Shown here one piece after another: positions 41,195 to 51,096 of a DNA stretch of 64,000 nt. The stretch comes from Zobellella endophytica (lineage in GTDB: Bacteria > Pseudomonadota > Gammaproteobacteria > Enterobacterales > Aeromonadaceae): assembly GCF_003012775.1 (NCBI RefSeq), contig NZ_PXYG01000001.1:434001-498000 (forward strand), given 5' to 3'. Both the position numbers and the translations under genes were made by a program. The notes below the pieces were generated by a model, which searched no databases, was not told the origin of the DNA, and saw only the letters and a list, made by a program, of their open reading frames with translations. How positions within the stretch are numbered: the stretch's first letter is position 1; each line of letters opens with the position of its first letter.

Positions 41195-43045
41195 GGCTAC
41201 CTGGTGGCCGGCGTGGTCATCGGCCCGGTCACCGGGCTGGTGGGCCAGGAGGCCGCCATCATCCAGCATTTCGCCGAATTCGGCGTGGTGATGATGCTGT
41301 TCCTGGTGGGCATGGAGCTGGATCCCAAATCCTTGTGGGCCATGCGGCTCCAGTTGCTGGGGCTGGGCGGGCTGCAGGTGGTGCTGACTTCCGCCGCCGG
41401 CATGGCCATCGCCGGGTGGCTGGGGCTGCCGTGGCAAACCGCGCTGGCGGTGGGGCTGATCTTTTCCCTGTCGTCCACCGCCATCGTCCTGCAAACGCTC
41501 AACGAGAAGGGGCTGACCAAAACCCGGGGCGGCCGCGGTGCCTTTTCGGTGCTGCTGTTCCAGGACATCGCGGTCATTCCCATGCTGGCCCTGATCCCCT
41601 TGCTGGCGCTGTCCGGGGCGGGCGCGACCGGGCCGGAGGCGGGGCATCACGGCGGCCTCAGCCTGGTGGCCGACCTGCCCGACTGGGCCCACGCGCTGGT
41701 GGTGGTGGGCGCGGTGGCGGCGGTGATCGTCGGCGGCCACTACCTGAGCCGGCCGCTGTTTCGCTATGTGGTGCGTTCCGGCATGCGGGAGGTGTTTACC
41801 GCCACCGCCCTGATGCTGGTGATCGGCATCGCCGCGCTGATGAGCGTGGTGAACCTGTCGCCCGCCCTCGGCGCCTTCCTGGCGGGGGTGGTGCTGGCCA
41901 ACAGCGAGTTCCGCCATGAGCTGGAGGCCAACATAGAGCCGTTCAAGGGCCTGTTGCTGGGACTGTTTTTCATCACGGTGGGGGCCGGCATCAACTTCGA
42001 AGTGCTGGCGGCCCAGGGCGGCAAGGTGCTGGCCCTGGGGCTGGCGGTCATGGCGGTGAAGGCGGCGGTGCTGCTGGGGCTGGCGCTGTTGTTCGGCCTG
42101 CGGGGGCGGGACGGCTGGCTGTTCGTGCTGGGCCTGGCCCAGGCCGGCGAGTTCGGCTTTGTGCTGCTCACCTACAGCATGCAGAGCCGGGTCATGCCGG
42201 CGGATCTGGCCCAGTTGCTGTCGCTGGTGGTGGCGCTGTCGATGTTCCTCACGCCGCTGCTGTTCATCGCCTACGATCGGCTGATCCTGCCGCGATACCG
42301 GGAGGACCGCAACGCCCCGCGGGAGGGGGATGCCATCGGGGAGCAGGCACCGGTGATCGTGGCCGGTGTCGGGCGTTTCGGCCAGATCGTGTGCCGGCTG
42401 CTGCGGGCCAACAACATTCCCATCGTGGCGCTGGACCTGGCCCTGGATCAAATCGAGAACCTGCGCCGCATCCACATCAAGAGTTACTTCGGCGACGCCA
42501 GCCGCCTGGATCTGCTGGACACCGCCGGCATCGCCCAGGCCCGCCTGCTGGTGGTGGCCATCGACGACCGGGAGCGGGCGGTGGCCCTGGTGCACCTCGT
42601 CAAGCGGCACTACCCGGGGCTCTGGGTGCTGGCGCGGGCCTTCGACCGGGGCCACGGCTACGAGCTGCGGCGGGCGGGGGCCGACGAGGTGGTGAGCGAA
42701 ACCTACCACTCCGCCCTGGAGCTGGGCGGCCAGGCGCTGACCGCCTTCGGCGTGCACCCGCTGCGCGCCCGGCGGATGACCTGGGCCTTTATCAACAACG
42801 AGAAGGAACACGAAGACGAGCTGTTCGAGGCCTGGAAGGAGATAGAGGAGGGCATCCGCTTCAGCCCCCGCTACGGCGAGCTGTTCATGAAGCTGGAAGA
42901 AACCCTCAGCCAGGTGATGCGGCAAGACTGGCAGCCGCCCAGCCGGGACGAGGTGCCGCCGTGGCGGCCGCCGGAAAGCGGCGTTGCGCCCGGCGGCGAC
43001 TGACCTACATTCAATATTGATAACAACACAACACGGAGAATAAAA

Positions 43046-43441
43046 ATGGAAAAGTTCCTTAATGCATGGCGCCCCCGGGTGCTGAGTGTGGTGCGCATGG
43101 TGTCCGCCTTTCTGTTTATGCAGCACGGCGGGCAAAAACTGTTCGGCTTTCCCGCCGCCCAGCGGGGCGAGTTCGATCTGTTCACGCTTTCCGGCACGGC
43201 CGGTGTGCTCGAGCTGTTCGGTGGCGCCCTGCTGCTGCTCGGCCTGTTCACCCGGCCGGTGGCCTTCGTGCTCTCGGGGCTGATGGCCTTCGCCTACTTT
43301 ATCGTCCATGCCCCGCAGGATTTCTGGCCGTTGAACAACGGCGGCGAGCTGGCCATCATGTTCTGCTTTACCTTCTTCTACTTTGTATTCGCCGGCGGCG
43401 GCTGCTGGAGCCTGGACTGCCTGCGTTCTGGCCGGCGCTGA
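43046..43441 (+). CDS. DoxX family membrane protein
   Basis: The 131-residue protein has four membrane helices and the DoxX pattern: RVLSVVRMVSAFLFMQHGGQKLFGFP, then GVLELFGGALLLLGLFTRPVAFVL, AYFIVHAPQDFWPLNNGGELAIMFCF and an aromatic end. Such proteins of the DoxX/YphA type are often linked to redox stress, with no defined activity here. A CGGAGAAT ribosome site lies before the ATG. It follows the Kef remnant by 42 bases and may share its transcript. Confidence 0.87.
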   Translation: MEKFLNAWRPRVLSVVRMVSAFLFMQHGGQKLFGFPAAQRGEFDLFTLSGTAGVLELFGGALLLLGLFTRPVAFVLSGLMAFAYFIVHAPQDFWPLNNGGELAIMFCFTFFYFVFAGGGCWSLDCLRSGRR

Positions 43442-43505
43442 TCCGGATTTTGCCACGGCGGCGCCCGCGGGCGCCGCCGTGGTGCAACATCAACAGCGAG
43501 TCGAC

Positions 43506-44033
43506 ATGAGCTTAAGAGAAATTGTGGTGCGGCCCTATTGCGCGTGCTGGCCAGGGATTTTTATACAGGAAAAGGCGGCCATCGAACACGCCCTCGGCGA
43601 CGTCGGGCTGGCGGTGCATCATATCGGCAGCACGGCGGTGCCCGGGCTGATGGCCAAGCCGATCATCGATATCCTGCTGGTGGTCGATTCCCTGGCCAGG
43701 CTGGACCGGGCGTCGCCCCGGCTGGAGGCGCAGGGATACGAGGCGAAAGGGGAATTCGGCATGCCCGGGCGGCGCTATTTTCCCAAGGGCGGGCTCGACC
43801 GCACGCATCAGATCCACGCCTTCGAGCAGGGCTCCGGGCATATCGAGCGGCACCTGGCGTTTCGGGATTACCTGATCGCCTTTCCCGATATTGCGGCCCA
43901 ATACCAGGCGTTGAAGCAGCGGGTGGCGGCCTCCTGCGGGAACGATCTGGCCCGTTACTGCCAGGGCAAGGACGACTTCATCAAAACCCACGAGGCGCTC
44001 GCCCTGGCCTGGCGTGCCCGGGCCGGCACCTGA
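43506..44033 (+). CDS. GrpB/UPF0157 family nucleotidyltransferase-like protein
   Basis: The 175-residue protein shows the GrpB pattern: VVRPYCACWPGIFIQEKAAIEHALGD, then HHIGSTAVPGLMAKPIIDILLVV with the G-S-T and acidic residues of a nucleotidyltransferase fold, and RRYFPKGGLDRTHQIHAFEQGSGHIERHLAFRDYL. The function is not known; some relatives act as toxin-like or CoaE-linked domains. The start at 43506 gives family length. It follows the DoxX gene by 64 bases. Confidence 0.85.
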   Translation: MSLREIVVRPYCACWPGIFIQEKAAIEHALGDVGLAVHHIGSTAVPGLMAKPIIDILLVVDSLARLDRASPRLEAQGYEAKGEFGMPGRRYFPKGGLDRTHQIHAFEQGSGHIERHLAFRDYLIAFPDIAAQYQALKQRVAASCGNDLARYCQGKDDFIKTHEALALAWRARAGT

Positions 44034-44076
44034 GGCGCCTTTTTCATTATCCACATCCCCATTGAAGACAACCGCC

Positions 44077-44565
44077 ATGAATATCAGAGCAGCAACCCAA
44101 GACGACTTCGAGCAGATCTGGCCCATTTTCCGCGACATCGCCGCCGCCGGCGACACCTACGCCTATCCGCGGGATATTAACCGCGAGCAGGCCCGCCAGC
44201 TGTGGCTGGAGCTGCCGCGTAAGACCTTCGTGGCCGAGGAGGAAGGCCGCATCCTCGGCACCTACTACATCAAGACCAACCAGGCCGGCCCCGGCAGCCA
44301 CGTGTGCAACTGCGGCTACATGGTGTCGGCGGCGGCGCGCGGGCGGGGCCTGGCCAGTGCCATGTGCGAACATTCCCAGCAGGTGGCGCTGGCGCTCGGC
44401 TACCGGGCCATGCAGTTCAACTTTGTGGCCTCGACCAACGAGGGCGCGGTGCGGCTGTGGAGCCGGCTCGGCTTCGCCACCGTGGGCCGGCTGCCCAGGG
44501 CCTTCCATCACCCCCGCCAGGGCGATGTGGACGCCCTGGTGATGTACAAATGGCTGGCGGAGTGA
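44077..44565 (+). CDS. GNAT N-acetyltransferase
   Basis: The 162-residue enzyme has the pattern [34 protein letters not shown], then [51 protein letters not shown], with the acetyl-CoA loop RGRGLA. This looks like the phosphinothricin/L-amino-acid acetyltransferase type. The start at 44077 was chosen over 44014 because the family begins MNIR. It is 43 bases after the GrpB gene. Confidence 0.85.
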   Translation: MNIRAATQDDFEQIWPIFRDIAAAGDTYAYPRDINREQARQLWLELPRKTFVAEEEGRILGTYYIKTNQAGPGSHVCNCGYMVSAAARGRGLASAMCEHSQQVALALGYRAMQFNFVASTNEGAVRLWSRLGFATVGRLPRAFHHPRQGDVDALVMYKWLAE

Positions 44566-44624
44566 GGCCGTCGGGTCCCCTGCCGGGTCGGCTTTATGTC
44601 CGGATTTTTGTGCCACCGGCTCAA

Positions 44625-45338
44625 GGCCGTTTGCGCCCGGCCGGGACGAAATCGCCCGGGCCGCCCAGGCCCTGGAAACCATGCGGGGTAACCTGCTGGA
44701 GATGGTATCGAGCATCAGCGCCGCCGCCGAGCGGTTGGCTACCGCTTCTTCGGCCCTGCTGGAGGTGTCCGGCGAAACCGGCCACAGCGTGCGCCGGCAA
44801 CAGTCGGAAATTACCCAGGTGGCCACCGCCATGCATGAAATGGCCGCCACGGCCCAGCATGTGGCCGACAATATCGGCCGGACTTCCTCGGCTGCCGCCA
44901 GCGCCAGCCGGGAGAGTGCGTCCGGCACCGGCATCGTGGCGGCCGCGGTAACGGGCATCCAGCAACTGGCCGGCCAGGTGGAAGAGACCGCCGGCCTGAT
45001 CCATCGGCTCGATCAGGACAGTGCCGAAATATCACAGATTCTCGATGTGATCACCGGCATTGCCGAGCAGATCAACCTGCTGGCGCTGAACGCGGCCATT
45101 GAAGCGGCCCGGGCCGGAGAGCAGGGGCGAGGCTTCGCGGTGGCGGCGGATGAGGTGCGCACCCTGACCGGGCGTACCCAGCAGGCCACCGAGCAGATCA
45201 AGGGGACCATCGGCAAGTTGCAGCAGGGATCGCGCAGCGCGGTGGAGGCCATGGAGAAAAGCCGTCAACAGGCCACCCATGTCGTCGAGCAGGCATCGCG
45301 CTCAGCTGCAGCAGGCGGTGGTCCGCTTCCAGCTGTAA
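44625..45338 (+). pseudogene. Methyl-accepting chemotaxis protein remnant
   Basis: Only the end of the HAMP domain ([20 protein letters not shown]) and the signalling hairpin remain. The tip is [35 protein letters not shown]. The N-terminal sensor and membrane parts are missing. After VVEQASR about 70 residues are lost and the frame changes; the true C-terminus [10 protein letters not shown] is seen in another frame, ending at TAA 45336-45338. It is a broken chemoreceptor and not likely to work. Confidence 0.85.
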
Positions 45339-45473
45339 CCGGACCGACGGCGGCCGATCCGGGTGGCGCCGGGCCGCCGGCGCTACAACACTGGTAGTGG
45401 GTATCTTGTTCGGCCTCGTCAGGCCGGAGTGTGGTGAGCCGGGCGGGTCCCGGCGATGTTGCGGGGGACGGCC

Positions 45474-46262
45474 ATGCAGACCATCGGTGATTTCGTGACC
45501 TGGATGGCCGGCGAGCAGGAGCATATCGCCAACCTGATCGCCCTCGTCGCCGTCATCATTTCCTTTTACTCCTTGTATCGCTCCAGCAGGATCCAGCAAG
45601 AACAATTACGGCTGGAAAAATTCACCGCCGAACTGGCACGGCAGCAAACGATACAGCTGAAACGGCTTCAGAACGAAACGCCGGCGCTGTTTCTGGTGGA
45701 GCTGGCCGGTCACCTGGCCACCCTGGTGCGCACGCTCGATGGCATCAACCCCCTCTGGATGCATCGGGCCCGGCCGGGCATCTTCGAGCGGGCGGACATT
45801 TCCCACGCCGGGCTGCATGTGATCTGCTACGAAAGCTATGTGAAAGACCTTCAGGATCTCGATACCCGGATCCGGCTCGACAACTACTACAAGGAGGTGC
45901 TGGCTTTCAACGCGCGGGGGGCGGCGTTGCAGGCCGGCACCGGGGACGAGCTGACGGTCAACTATTTTGTTCGTGGCGCCACCACGTTGATCCGGACCGC
46001 CATGGATCTGTGCCAGGTCCTGATGAAGATGATGGATGACGAGGTGCTGAGCGGGGATCAGCTCGGCTGTGCGATAGACAACCTGGCGCAGCAGCGGGGC
46101 TATTACGTGACGGTCTGCAACGCCAGCGAGCTGGATTCCGCCAGCCTGGCCGGCCTGTGCCGCCGGCTGGAACAGGGTGAGCGGAACGAAGACATCGAGC
46201 GAAAATACCCCCTGCCGGGCTATCTCCTGGGGCTGAGCCAGGCGGCCGGCCAACTCGGCTAG
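45474..46262 (+). CDS. Membrane-anchored protein of unknown function
   Basis: No family is recognised. The 262-residue protein has one N-terminal membrane helix (HIANLIALVAVIISFYSLY). A coiled-coil stretch follows (IQQEQLRLEKFTAELARQQTIQLKRL) and then a soluble helical domain with many leucines, ending PGYLLGLSQAAGQLG. The start at 45474 has GGGGGA upstream; ATG 45456 is also possible. It has high host-like GC and stands alone between a chemoreceptor remnant and an acetyltransferase. Confidence 0.6.
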   Translation: MQTIGDFVTWMAGEQEHIANLIALVAVIISFYSLYRSSRIQQEQLRLEKFTAELARQQTIQLKRLQNETPALFLVELAGHLATLVRTLDGINPLWMHRARPGIFERADISHAGLHVICYESYVKDLQDLDTRIRLDNYYKEVLAFNARGAALQAGTGDELTVNYFVRGATTLIRTAMDLCQVLMKMMDDEVLSGDQLGCAIDNLAQQRGYYVTVCNASELDSASLAGLCRRLEQGERNEDIERKYPLPGYLLGLSQAAGQLG

Positions 46263-46336
46263 GCGAGGGTTGGCCCGAGCGGCGGGATGGCCAGCTATGC
46301 TGTAATCAACAACCGTTTACCAAGCAGGGTATCGAG

Positions 46337-47188
46337 ATGGCCGAACCGCGTTATCAAATTCGCCCCATGAGCCGGCAGGAAGCCGGGCTGGCGGTGGAGT
46401 GGGCGGCCCGGGAAGGGTGGAATCCGGGCCTGCACGACATGGATTCCTTCTACCAGGCCGATCCGGAGGGGTTTTTGCTCGGCCTGCTCGATGGGCAGCC
46501 CATCGCCTGCATTTCGGTGGTGAAATACGGCGATGACTTCGGCTTTCTCGGTTTTTATATCGTCACACCACCGTTTCGCGGCCAGGGCCATGGCCTGCGC
46601 CTGTGGCAGGCGGGCATGGCCCGGCTGGCCGGGCGCAATGTGGGCCTGGACGGGGTGGTGGCGCAGCAGGACAACTACCGCAAGTCCGGTTTTGTCCTGG
46701 CCTGCCAGAATGCGCGCTACGAGGGCCGGGTGGCCGGCGGCCTGAGCGAGCCGGAGGGCCTGGTGGCGTTTCCGGCCATGCCCTTCGAGGCGTTCGCCGA
46801 CTACGATCGGGACTGCTTTCCGGCCGAGCGGGCACGTTTTCTCCGCGGCTGGCTCGCCCAGACCGGCTCGGTGACGCTGGGGGTCCGTCAGGGCTCCCGG
46901 CTGGCGGGCTATGGCGTTATCCGGCCCTGCCGCTCCGGCTACAAGGTCGGCCCGCTGTTCGCCGACGACGAGTCCCAGGCGGAGCTGTTGCTGCAGGCCC
47001 TGCTGAACCGGGCCACGCCGGGCGCCCCCTTCTACCTGGATGTGCCCTCGGTCAATGCCGCCGCCGTGGCCCTGGCCGAACGGCGGGGCATGCAGGTGGT
47101 GTTCAACACCGCCCGCATGTATACCGGCCGACCGCCCGAGCTGGCGGTGGGGCGGATGTTCGGGATCACCAGCTTCGAGCTGGGCTAG
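46337..47188 (+). CDS. GNAT N-acetyltransferase with second C-terminal domain
   Basis: The 283-residue protein has an N-terminal GNAT domain (IRPMSRQEAGLAVEWAAREGWNPGLHD, then GFYIVTPPFRGQGHGLRLWQAGMARL with the acetyl-CoA loop). A second acetyltransferase-like half follows (GYGVIRPCRSGYKVGPLFADDESQAELLLQALL), as in the Acetyltransf_18/YitH-type proteins. The substrate is unknown. It is separated from the next gene, a VOC protein, by only 8 bases, so they are one operon. Confidence 0.85.
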   Translation: MAEPRYQIRPMSRQEAGLAVEWAAREGWNPGLHDMDSFYQADPEGFLLGLLDGQPIACISVVKYGDDFGFLGFYIVTPPFRGQGHGLRLWQAGMARLAGRNVGLDGVVAQQDNYRKSGFVLACQNARYEGRVAGGLSEPEGLVAFPAMPFEAFADYDRDCFPAERARFLRGWLAQTGSVTLGVRQGSRLAGYGVIRPCRSGYKVGPLFADDESQAELLLQALLNRATPGAPFYLDVPSVNAAAVALAERRGMQVVFNTARMYTGRPPELAVGRMFGITSFELG

Positions 47189-47196
47189 GGGCGGTC

Positions 47197-47580
47197 ATGG
47201 GAGCGGAGCTGAACCACACCATCGTCTGGTGTCGCGACAAGCAGCACTCGGCGCGTTTTCTGGCCGGGCTGCTCGGCCTGCCCGAGCCGGTGCTGTTCGG
47301 CCCCATGCTGGTGGTGCGGCTCGATAACGGGGTATCGCTCGACTTCTACCAGCGGGAGGGGCGCATCGCCGCCCAGCACTACGCCTTTCTGCTCGACGAC
47401 GACACCTTCGATCGGGCCTTCGCCCGCCTGCGTGAGCAGGGGCTGGACTACTGGGCCGATCCCGGCCGCCAGCGGGCCGGCGAGCTGTACCGGCAGCACG
47501 GCGGGCGCGGCTGCTATTTCGACGATCCCGACGGCCACCTGCTCGAGATCATGACCCGGCCCTACGCGATGGGCGGCTGA
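47197..47580 (+). CDS. VOC/glyoxalase-fold protein
   Basis: The 127-residue VOC protein begins MGAELNHTIVWCRDKQHSARFLAGLLGLP and has QHYAFLLDDDTFDRAFARLREQGLDYW and CYFDDPDGHLLEIMTRPY. The H, E and other metal positions are kept (NHTIV, HYAF, LLEI), so a metal-dependent activity is possible, but the substrate is unknown. It starts 8 bases after the two-domain acetyltransferase gene and is followed by a terminator. Confidence 0.85.
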   Translation: MGAELNHTIVWCRDKQHSARFLAGLLGLPEPVLFGPMLVVRLDNGVSLDFYQREGRIAAQHYAFLLDDDTFDRAFARLREQGLDYWADPGRQRAGELYRQHGGRGCYFDDPDGHLLEIMTRPYAMGG

Positions 47581-47610
47581 GCCGGCCCTGGCGCTCGCCC
47601 CGGCTTTTTT
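47579..47610 (+). terminator. Rho-independent terminator after the VOC gene
   Basis: AGCCGG and CCGGCT form a stem directly at the stop codon, followed by six T. Confidence 0.75.
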
Positions 47611-47781
47611 ACGACTCGTCCGGTTTTTTTCTCAAGTTGGCGGCGAACCGTGCCGACTTGTTTATAAGAGCGGTTCCGTTTGAGCTAATCTAACAGACTC
47701 CGGGCTGGGGGAGGCACCGGCCATCGGGGGCCGGCCGTTCGGTGCTCGGGGGCATCCATCGTGGGCAAGGGAGTGCAGGTC

Positions 47782-49554
47782 ATGTTCGGCATCAAATCCG
47801 GTTCAGACGCTATTATCAGTGCCATCAACGAAACCCAGGCGGTTATCCAGTTTTCCCTGGACGGCGTTATCCAGTCCGCCAATGACAACTTTCTTGCGCT
47901 GATGGGCTACCGGCTGGAGGAAGTGGTGGGCAAGCACCATTGCCTCTTTGTCGAGCCGGACACGGCGAACAGCCAGGCCTACCAGGATTTCTGGGACGGC
48001 CTGCGCGGCGGTCATCCGCAAACGGCGGAATTCAAGCGCATCGGCAAGAACGGCAGGGAGGTCTGGATCCAGGCGTCCTATACCCCCATCATCCACAAGG
48101 GAAAAGTCCGGAAGATCATCAAGTTTGCCTCCGACGTGACCGAGCAGGTGCTGGCCAAGGCCAATATCGAGTCGCAATTGACCGCCATCCACCGGGCCCA
48201 GGCGGTGATCGAATTCGATCTGGAGGGCCACATCCTCTTCGCCAATGACAATTTTCTTGCGCTGATGGGCTACCGGCTGGAGGAGGTGGTGGGCCGGCAT
48301 CACCGCCTCTTCGTCGATCCGGAAGAGGCCGGCGGCGAGGGCTACCGGCAATTCTGGCGGCGGCTGCACGCCGGCGAATACCAGACGGCGGAATACAGGC
48401 GCATCGCCAAGGGCGGGCGGGCCGTCTGGATCCATGCCACCTACAACCCCATCAAGAGCCCCGACGGCCGGGTGATCAAAATCGTCAAGTTCGCCAGCGA
48501 CATCACGGCGGAGGTGGAGCAACGGCAGGAATTCCGACTGCTCTCCATGGTGGCCAACGAAACCGACAACGCGGTGGTCATCACCAATGCCGACCGCAGG
48601 ATCCAGTATGTCAACCAGGGGTTCAGCCGCCTGACCGGCTTTTGCCAGGACGAGGTGCGGGACCATTCGCCCCAGGATTTCCTGGTGGGGCCCAAGACGG
48701 ATCCGGATACCCGGGAGCGCATCAGCGCCGAGCTGGATGCCCCCAACGCCTTTTACGACGAGATCGAAATCCACCGCAAGGACGGCAGCTCGCTGTGGGT
48801 CTCCGTGACCAGCAACCCGGTGTACGACAACGCCGGCGCGCACCAGGGGTTTATCGCCATCCTCGCCGACATCACCAGGGTGAAATCCACCGCCATGGAA
48901 TTCCAGACCCGCTTCCGGGCGATCGGCCAGTCCAACCTGCTGGTGGAGTGGAGCAGGACGGGCGAACTCAACGAAATCAACGATTACCCCCAGCGCCAGT
49001 TCGCCATTTCCCCTTCCCAGTTCGGCGCCGCCCTGGCGCACTGGGAGCATTACCTGAGCCCGGAGCAGCACGGCCGGCTGCTGCACGGTGAGAACGTGGT
49101 GCGGGAGATCAACATCGCCGCCAACGGCCGGGATATCGGCATCGCCGCCACCTTCTGCGCCATCAATGATCCCTACGGCGAGCTGCAGAAAGTGATCATG
49201 TACGGCACCGACATTTCCGAACACCTGGTGGTGATCCGGACCAGCGATACGGTCATGGAAAAGCTGATCAATTCAGGCAAAAACATCAACAAGATGGTGT
49301 CCAGCATCAACGGCATTGCCGATCAGACCAACCTGCTGGCGCTGAACGCGGCCATAGAAGCGGCCCGGGCCGGCGAGGCGGGGCGGGGGTTTTCGGTGGT
49401 GGCGGACGAGGTGCGGATCCTGGCGTCCAAGGCCAGCGAATCGGCCAGTGAAATCAATGCGGTGGTCAGCCAGAACCAGAGCCTGCTGAACAGCCTGGCC
49501 GACACCCTGAGCAAGCTGAACCGAAAAGCCGATGCCGGGGCGCACCCGTCCTGA
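47782..49554 (+). CDS. Soluble chemoreceptor-like protein with multiple PAS domains
   Basis: The 590-residue protein has no membrane helix. It holds two near-identical PAS domains (each with [17 protein letters not shown], near residues 35 and 156) and a third PAS with [24 protein letters not shown] fourth degenerate sensor segment follows, and then a short methyl-accepting signalling domain with tip [37 protein letters not shown] domains often bind haem or flavin for energy or oxygen sensing. GGGAG lies before ATG 47782; GTG 47761 is an alternative. The signalling hairpin is much shorter than usual for a receptor. Confidence 0.86.
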   Translation: MFGIKSGSDAIISAINETQAVIQFSLDGVIQSANDNFLALMGYRLEEVVGKHHCLFVEPDTANSQAYQDFWDGLRGGHPQTAEFKRIGKNGREVWIQASYTPIIHKGKVRKIIKFASDVTEQVLAKANIESQLTAIHRAQAVIEFDLEGHILFANDNFLALMGYRLEEVVGRHHRLFVDPEEAGGEGYRQFWRRLHAGEYQTAEYRRIAKGGRAVWIHATYNPIKSPDGRVIKIVKFASDITAEVEQRQEFRLLSMVANETDNAVVITNADRRIQYVNQGFSRLTGFCQDEVRDHSPQDFLVGPKTDPDTRERISAELDAPNAFYDEIEIHRKDGSSLWVSVTSNPVYDNAGAHQGFIAILADITRVKSTAMEFQTRFRAIGQSNLLVEWSRTGELNEINDYPQRQFAISPSQFGAALAHWEHYLSPEQHGRLLHGENVVREINIAANGRDIGIAATFCAINDPYGELQKVIMYGTDISEHLVVIRTSDTVMEKLINSGKNINKMVSSINGIADQTNLLALNAAIEAARAGEAGRGFSVVADEVRILASKASESASEINAVVSQNQSLLNSLADTLSKLNRKADAGAHPS

Positions 49555-49619
49555 TCCGCGGGCGCCACCGCTGCTATGGTTGAATGTTGATAACCTGTTT
49601 TCCGAAGACGGAGGCGAAG

Positions 49620-50036
49620 ATGAGCATGCAGAAGCACGGTAGTTGTTTATGCGGGGCGGTCAGGGTGACGGCGGTGTTCAAGAGCAACAAGGTGGGGGTA
49701 TGCCACTGCGGCATGTGCCGCAAGTGGGGCGGCGGCCCCCTGATGACCGTGGACTGCGAGCCGGGCGTTGCCTTCGAGGGCCGCGAGCACATCGCCGCCT
49801 TCGCCTCGTCGGCGTGGGCCGAGCGGGCCTTCTGCCGGCACTGTGGCAGCCACCTCTATTACCGGCTCAAGGACGGCGACGAGCTGATCCTGTCGCTGGG
49901 GTTGTTCGATGAGCTCGACGATCTGGTGCTTGATCACCAGATTTTCATCGACAAAAAGCCCGGGTTCTACAGCTTTGCCAACCGCACCCACACCATGACC
50001 GAGGCGGAGGTGTTCGCCAAGTTTGCACCCGAGTGA
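49620..50036 (+). CDS. GFA family protein (glutathione-dependent formaldehyde-activating type)
   Basis: The 138-residue protein has the GFA/CENP-V zinc-binding pattern: GSCLCGAVRVTAVF, CHCGMCRKWGGGP and FCRHCGSHLYYRL, with cysteines in C-x-C, C-x-C-x2-C and C-x2-C positions. Most GFA proteins of this size have no proven activity. GGAGGCGAAG precedes the ATG. It stands alone between the PAS protein and the unknown ATPase-like gene. Confidence 0.87.
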   Translation: MSMQKHGSCLCGAVRVTAVFKSNKVGVCHCGMCRKWGGGPLMTVDCEPGVAFEGREHIAAFASSAWAERAFCRHCGSHLYYRLKDGDELILSLGLFDELDDLVLDHQIFIDKKPGFYSFANRTHTMTEAEVFAKFAPE

Positions 50037-50097
50037 TCGGCGCGCCGCACATGGACAGAACGGGCAGGGCGCCGCCGTCCACCGGCAGGATAGCCGC

Positions 50098-51087
50098 ATG
50101 AGCGAGGCGAATCACTGGCAGCTGATCCCGGCGGACGACTTCGTCTGCCCGGTGCCGCCCGCCGTCACCCGTTTCCAGCAGGGCTGGCAGCGGCTGTTGC
50201 GTCTGCTCGGCCTGCGCAGCCAGGATCCGGTGGACGACGGCGAGGGAGCCGAACCGCCCGATTACCAGGGCTTCGATCGCGCGCCGGCCGTTGCCGCCCT
50301 GACCGGGCACCTGGCCGACTGGATCGCGGCAGGGGAAGGCGGGGTCTGCTTTCTGCTGGATCCGCCGTTCAGCGGCACCGCCGCCATCGCCCGGGACTGG
50401 GCCGGCCGGCTGGACTGGCGCCGGCTGACGCCGCCCGACGAGGCGCAGATCCGGGCGGTGGACGTCGAAGCCTGGTGGCGGCAGCAACAGCGCCATGGCC
50501 CCTGGCTGATCGACGATCTGGCCCGTTACCTGCTGCGCACCGCCAGCGGCCTGCGTTTTGTGCGGGCGCTGCTGCCGCGCCTGCTGCACGGCGAACTGGG
50601 CCAGGGGCTGCTGGTGTGCGACAGCTGGACTTTCGCCTTTATTCAACGGGCCTGGCCGCTCAGGCCGCCCAGGGTCTACTGTTTCGCGCCCGCCGGGCCG
50701 GCGCTGCTGCGGCAGCTGGGGATCCGCGCCACGGACAAGCCGCTGAGCCGGCTGGCCGCCCGGGCCCGGGGCAACCCGGGGCTGGCCCTGGCGCTGTGGG
50801 CCTGCCGGCTCGATGAGACACAGGCGTTGCCGGAGCTGCCGGTGGAGGCGGATGACACCACCGCCTTCGTGCTGTTCTCGCTGCTGCTGCACCGGGGCCT
50901 GGGCGGAGAGGGCCTGCAGCAGGTGCTGCCGGTGGTGGCCCCGGATCAGCTCAATGTGCAACTGCTGCGGCTGGAGCAGTGCGGCATTGTCCTGCGCCAG
51001 GACGGCGGCTGGCGGCTGCGGGTTCACGCCTACCTGGCGGTGCGCGACTTTCTCGCCGCCCGGGACTACCTGCTGGATGCCTTTTAG
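50098..51087 (+). CDS. Unknown protein with degenerate P-loop, upstream of MscS
   Basis: The 329-residue protein is not recognised. The segment FLLDPPFSGTAAIARDWAGRL around residues 84-104 resembles a Walker A loop in which the essential lysine is replaced (G-T-A). LLVCDSWTF later resembles a Walker B strand. The C-terminal half is leucine-rich and helical. It might be a non-hydrolysing NTPase-fold partner. It ends 9 bases before the MscS gene and is thus in an operon with it. The start at 50098 was taken for lack of a better site downstream. Confidence 0.55.
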   Translation: MSEANHWQLIPADDFVCPVPPAVTRFQQGWQRLLRLLGLRSQDPVDDGEGAEPPDYQGFDRAPAVAALTGHLADWIAAGEGGVCFLLDPPFSGTAAIARDWAGRLDWRRLTPPDEAQIRAVDVEAWWRQQQRHGPWLIDDLARYLLRTASGLRFVRALLPRLLHGELGQGLLVCDSWTFAFIQRAWPLRPPRVYCFAPAGPALLRQLGIRATDKPLSRLAARARGNPGLALALWACRLDETQALPELPVEADDTTAFVLFSLLLHRGLGGEGLQQVLPVVAPDQLNVQLLRLEQCGIVLRQDGGWRLRVHAYLAVRDFLAARDYLLDAF

Positions 51088-51096
51088 GGAGCGGTC

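Larger units (their letters stand above)
39766..43003 (+). pseudogene. Kef-type K+/H+ antiporter gene interrupted by an insertion sequence
   Basis: The gene's first 34 codons (39766-39868) encode the first membrane helix ([20 protein letters not shown]) and are separated from the rest (41205-43003) by the insertion sequence. Removing the IS and one 10-base target copy restores one frame of about 634 codons, the usual KefB/KefC size. The second part has a 12-helix exchanger domain (FGVVMMLFLVGMELD) and an RCK/TrkA-N domain with VAGVGRFGQIVCRLL near 42360. KefB/KefC are glutathione-gated potassium efflux systems. The C-terminal part may still be translated from internal starts (e.g. GTG 41204). 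Confidence 0.9.

Noticed and set aside
41096..43456. A 786-codon minus-strand frame covering the Kef remnant and DoxX gene
   Set aside because: It crosses an IS boundary and two real plus-strand genes; low-complexity His/Gln-rich composition.
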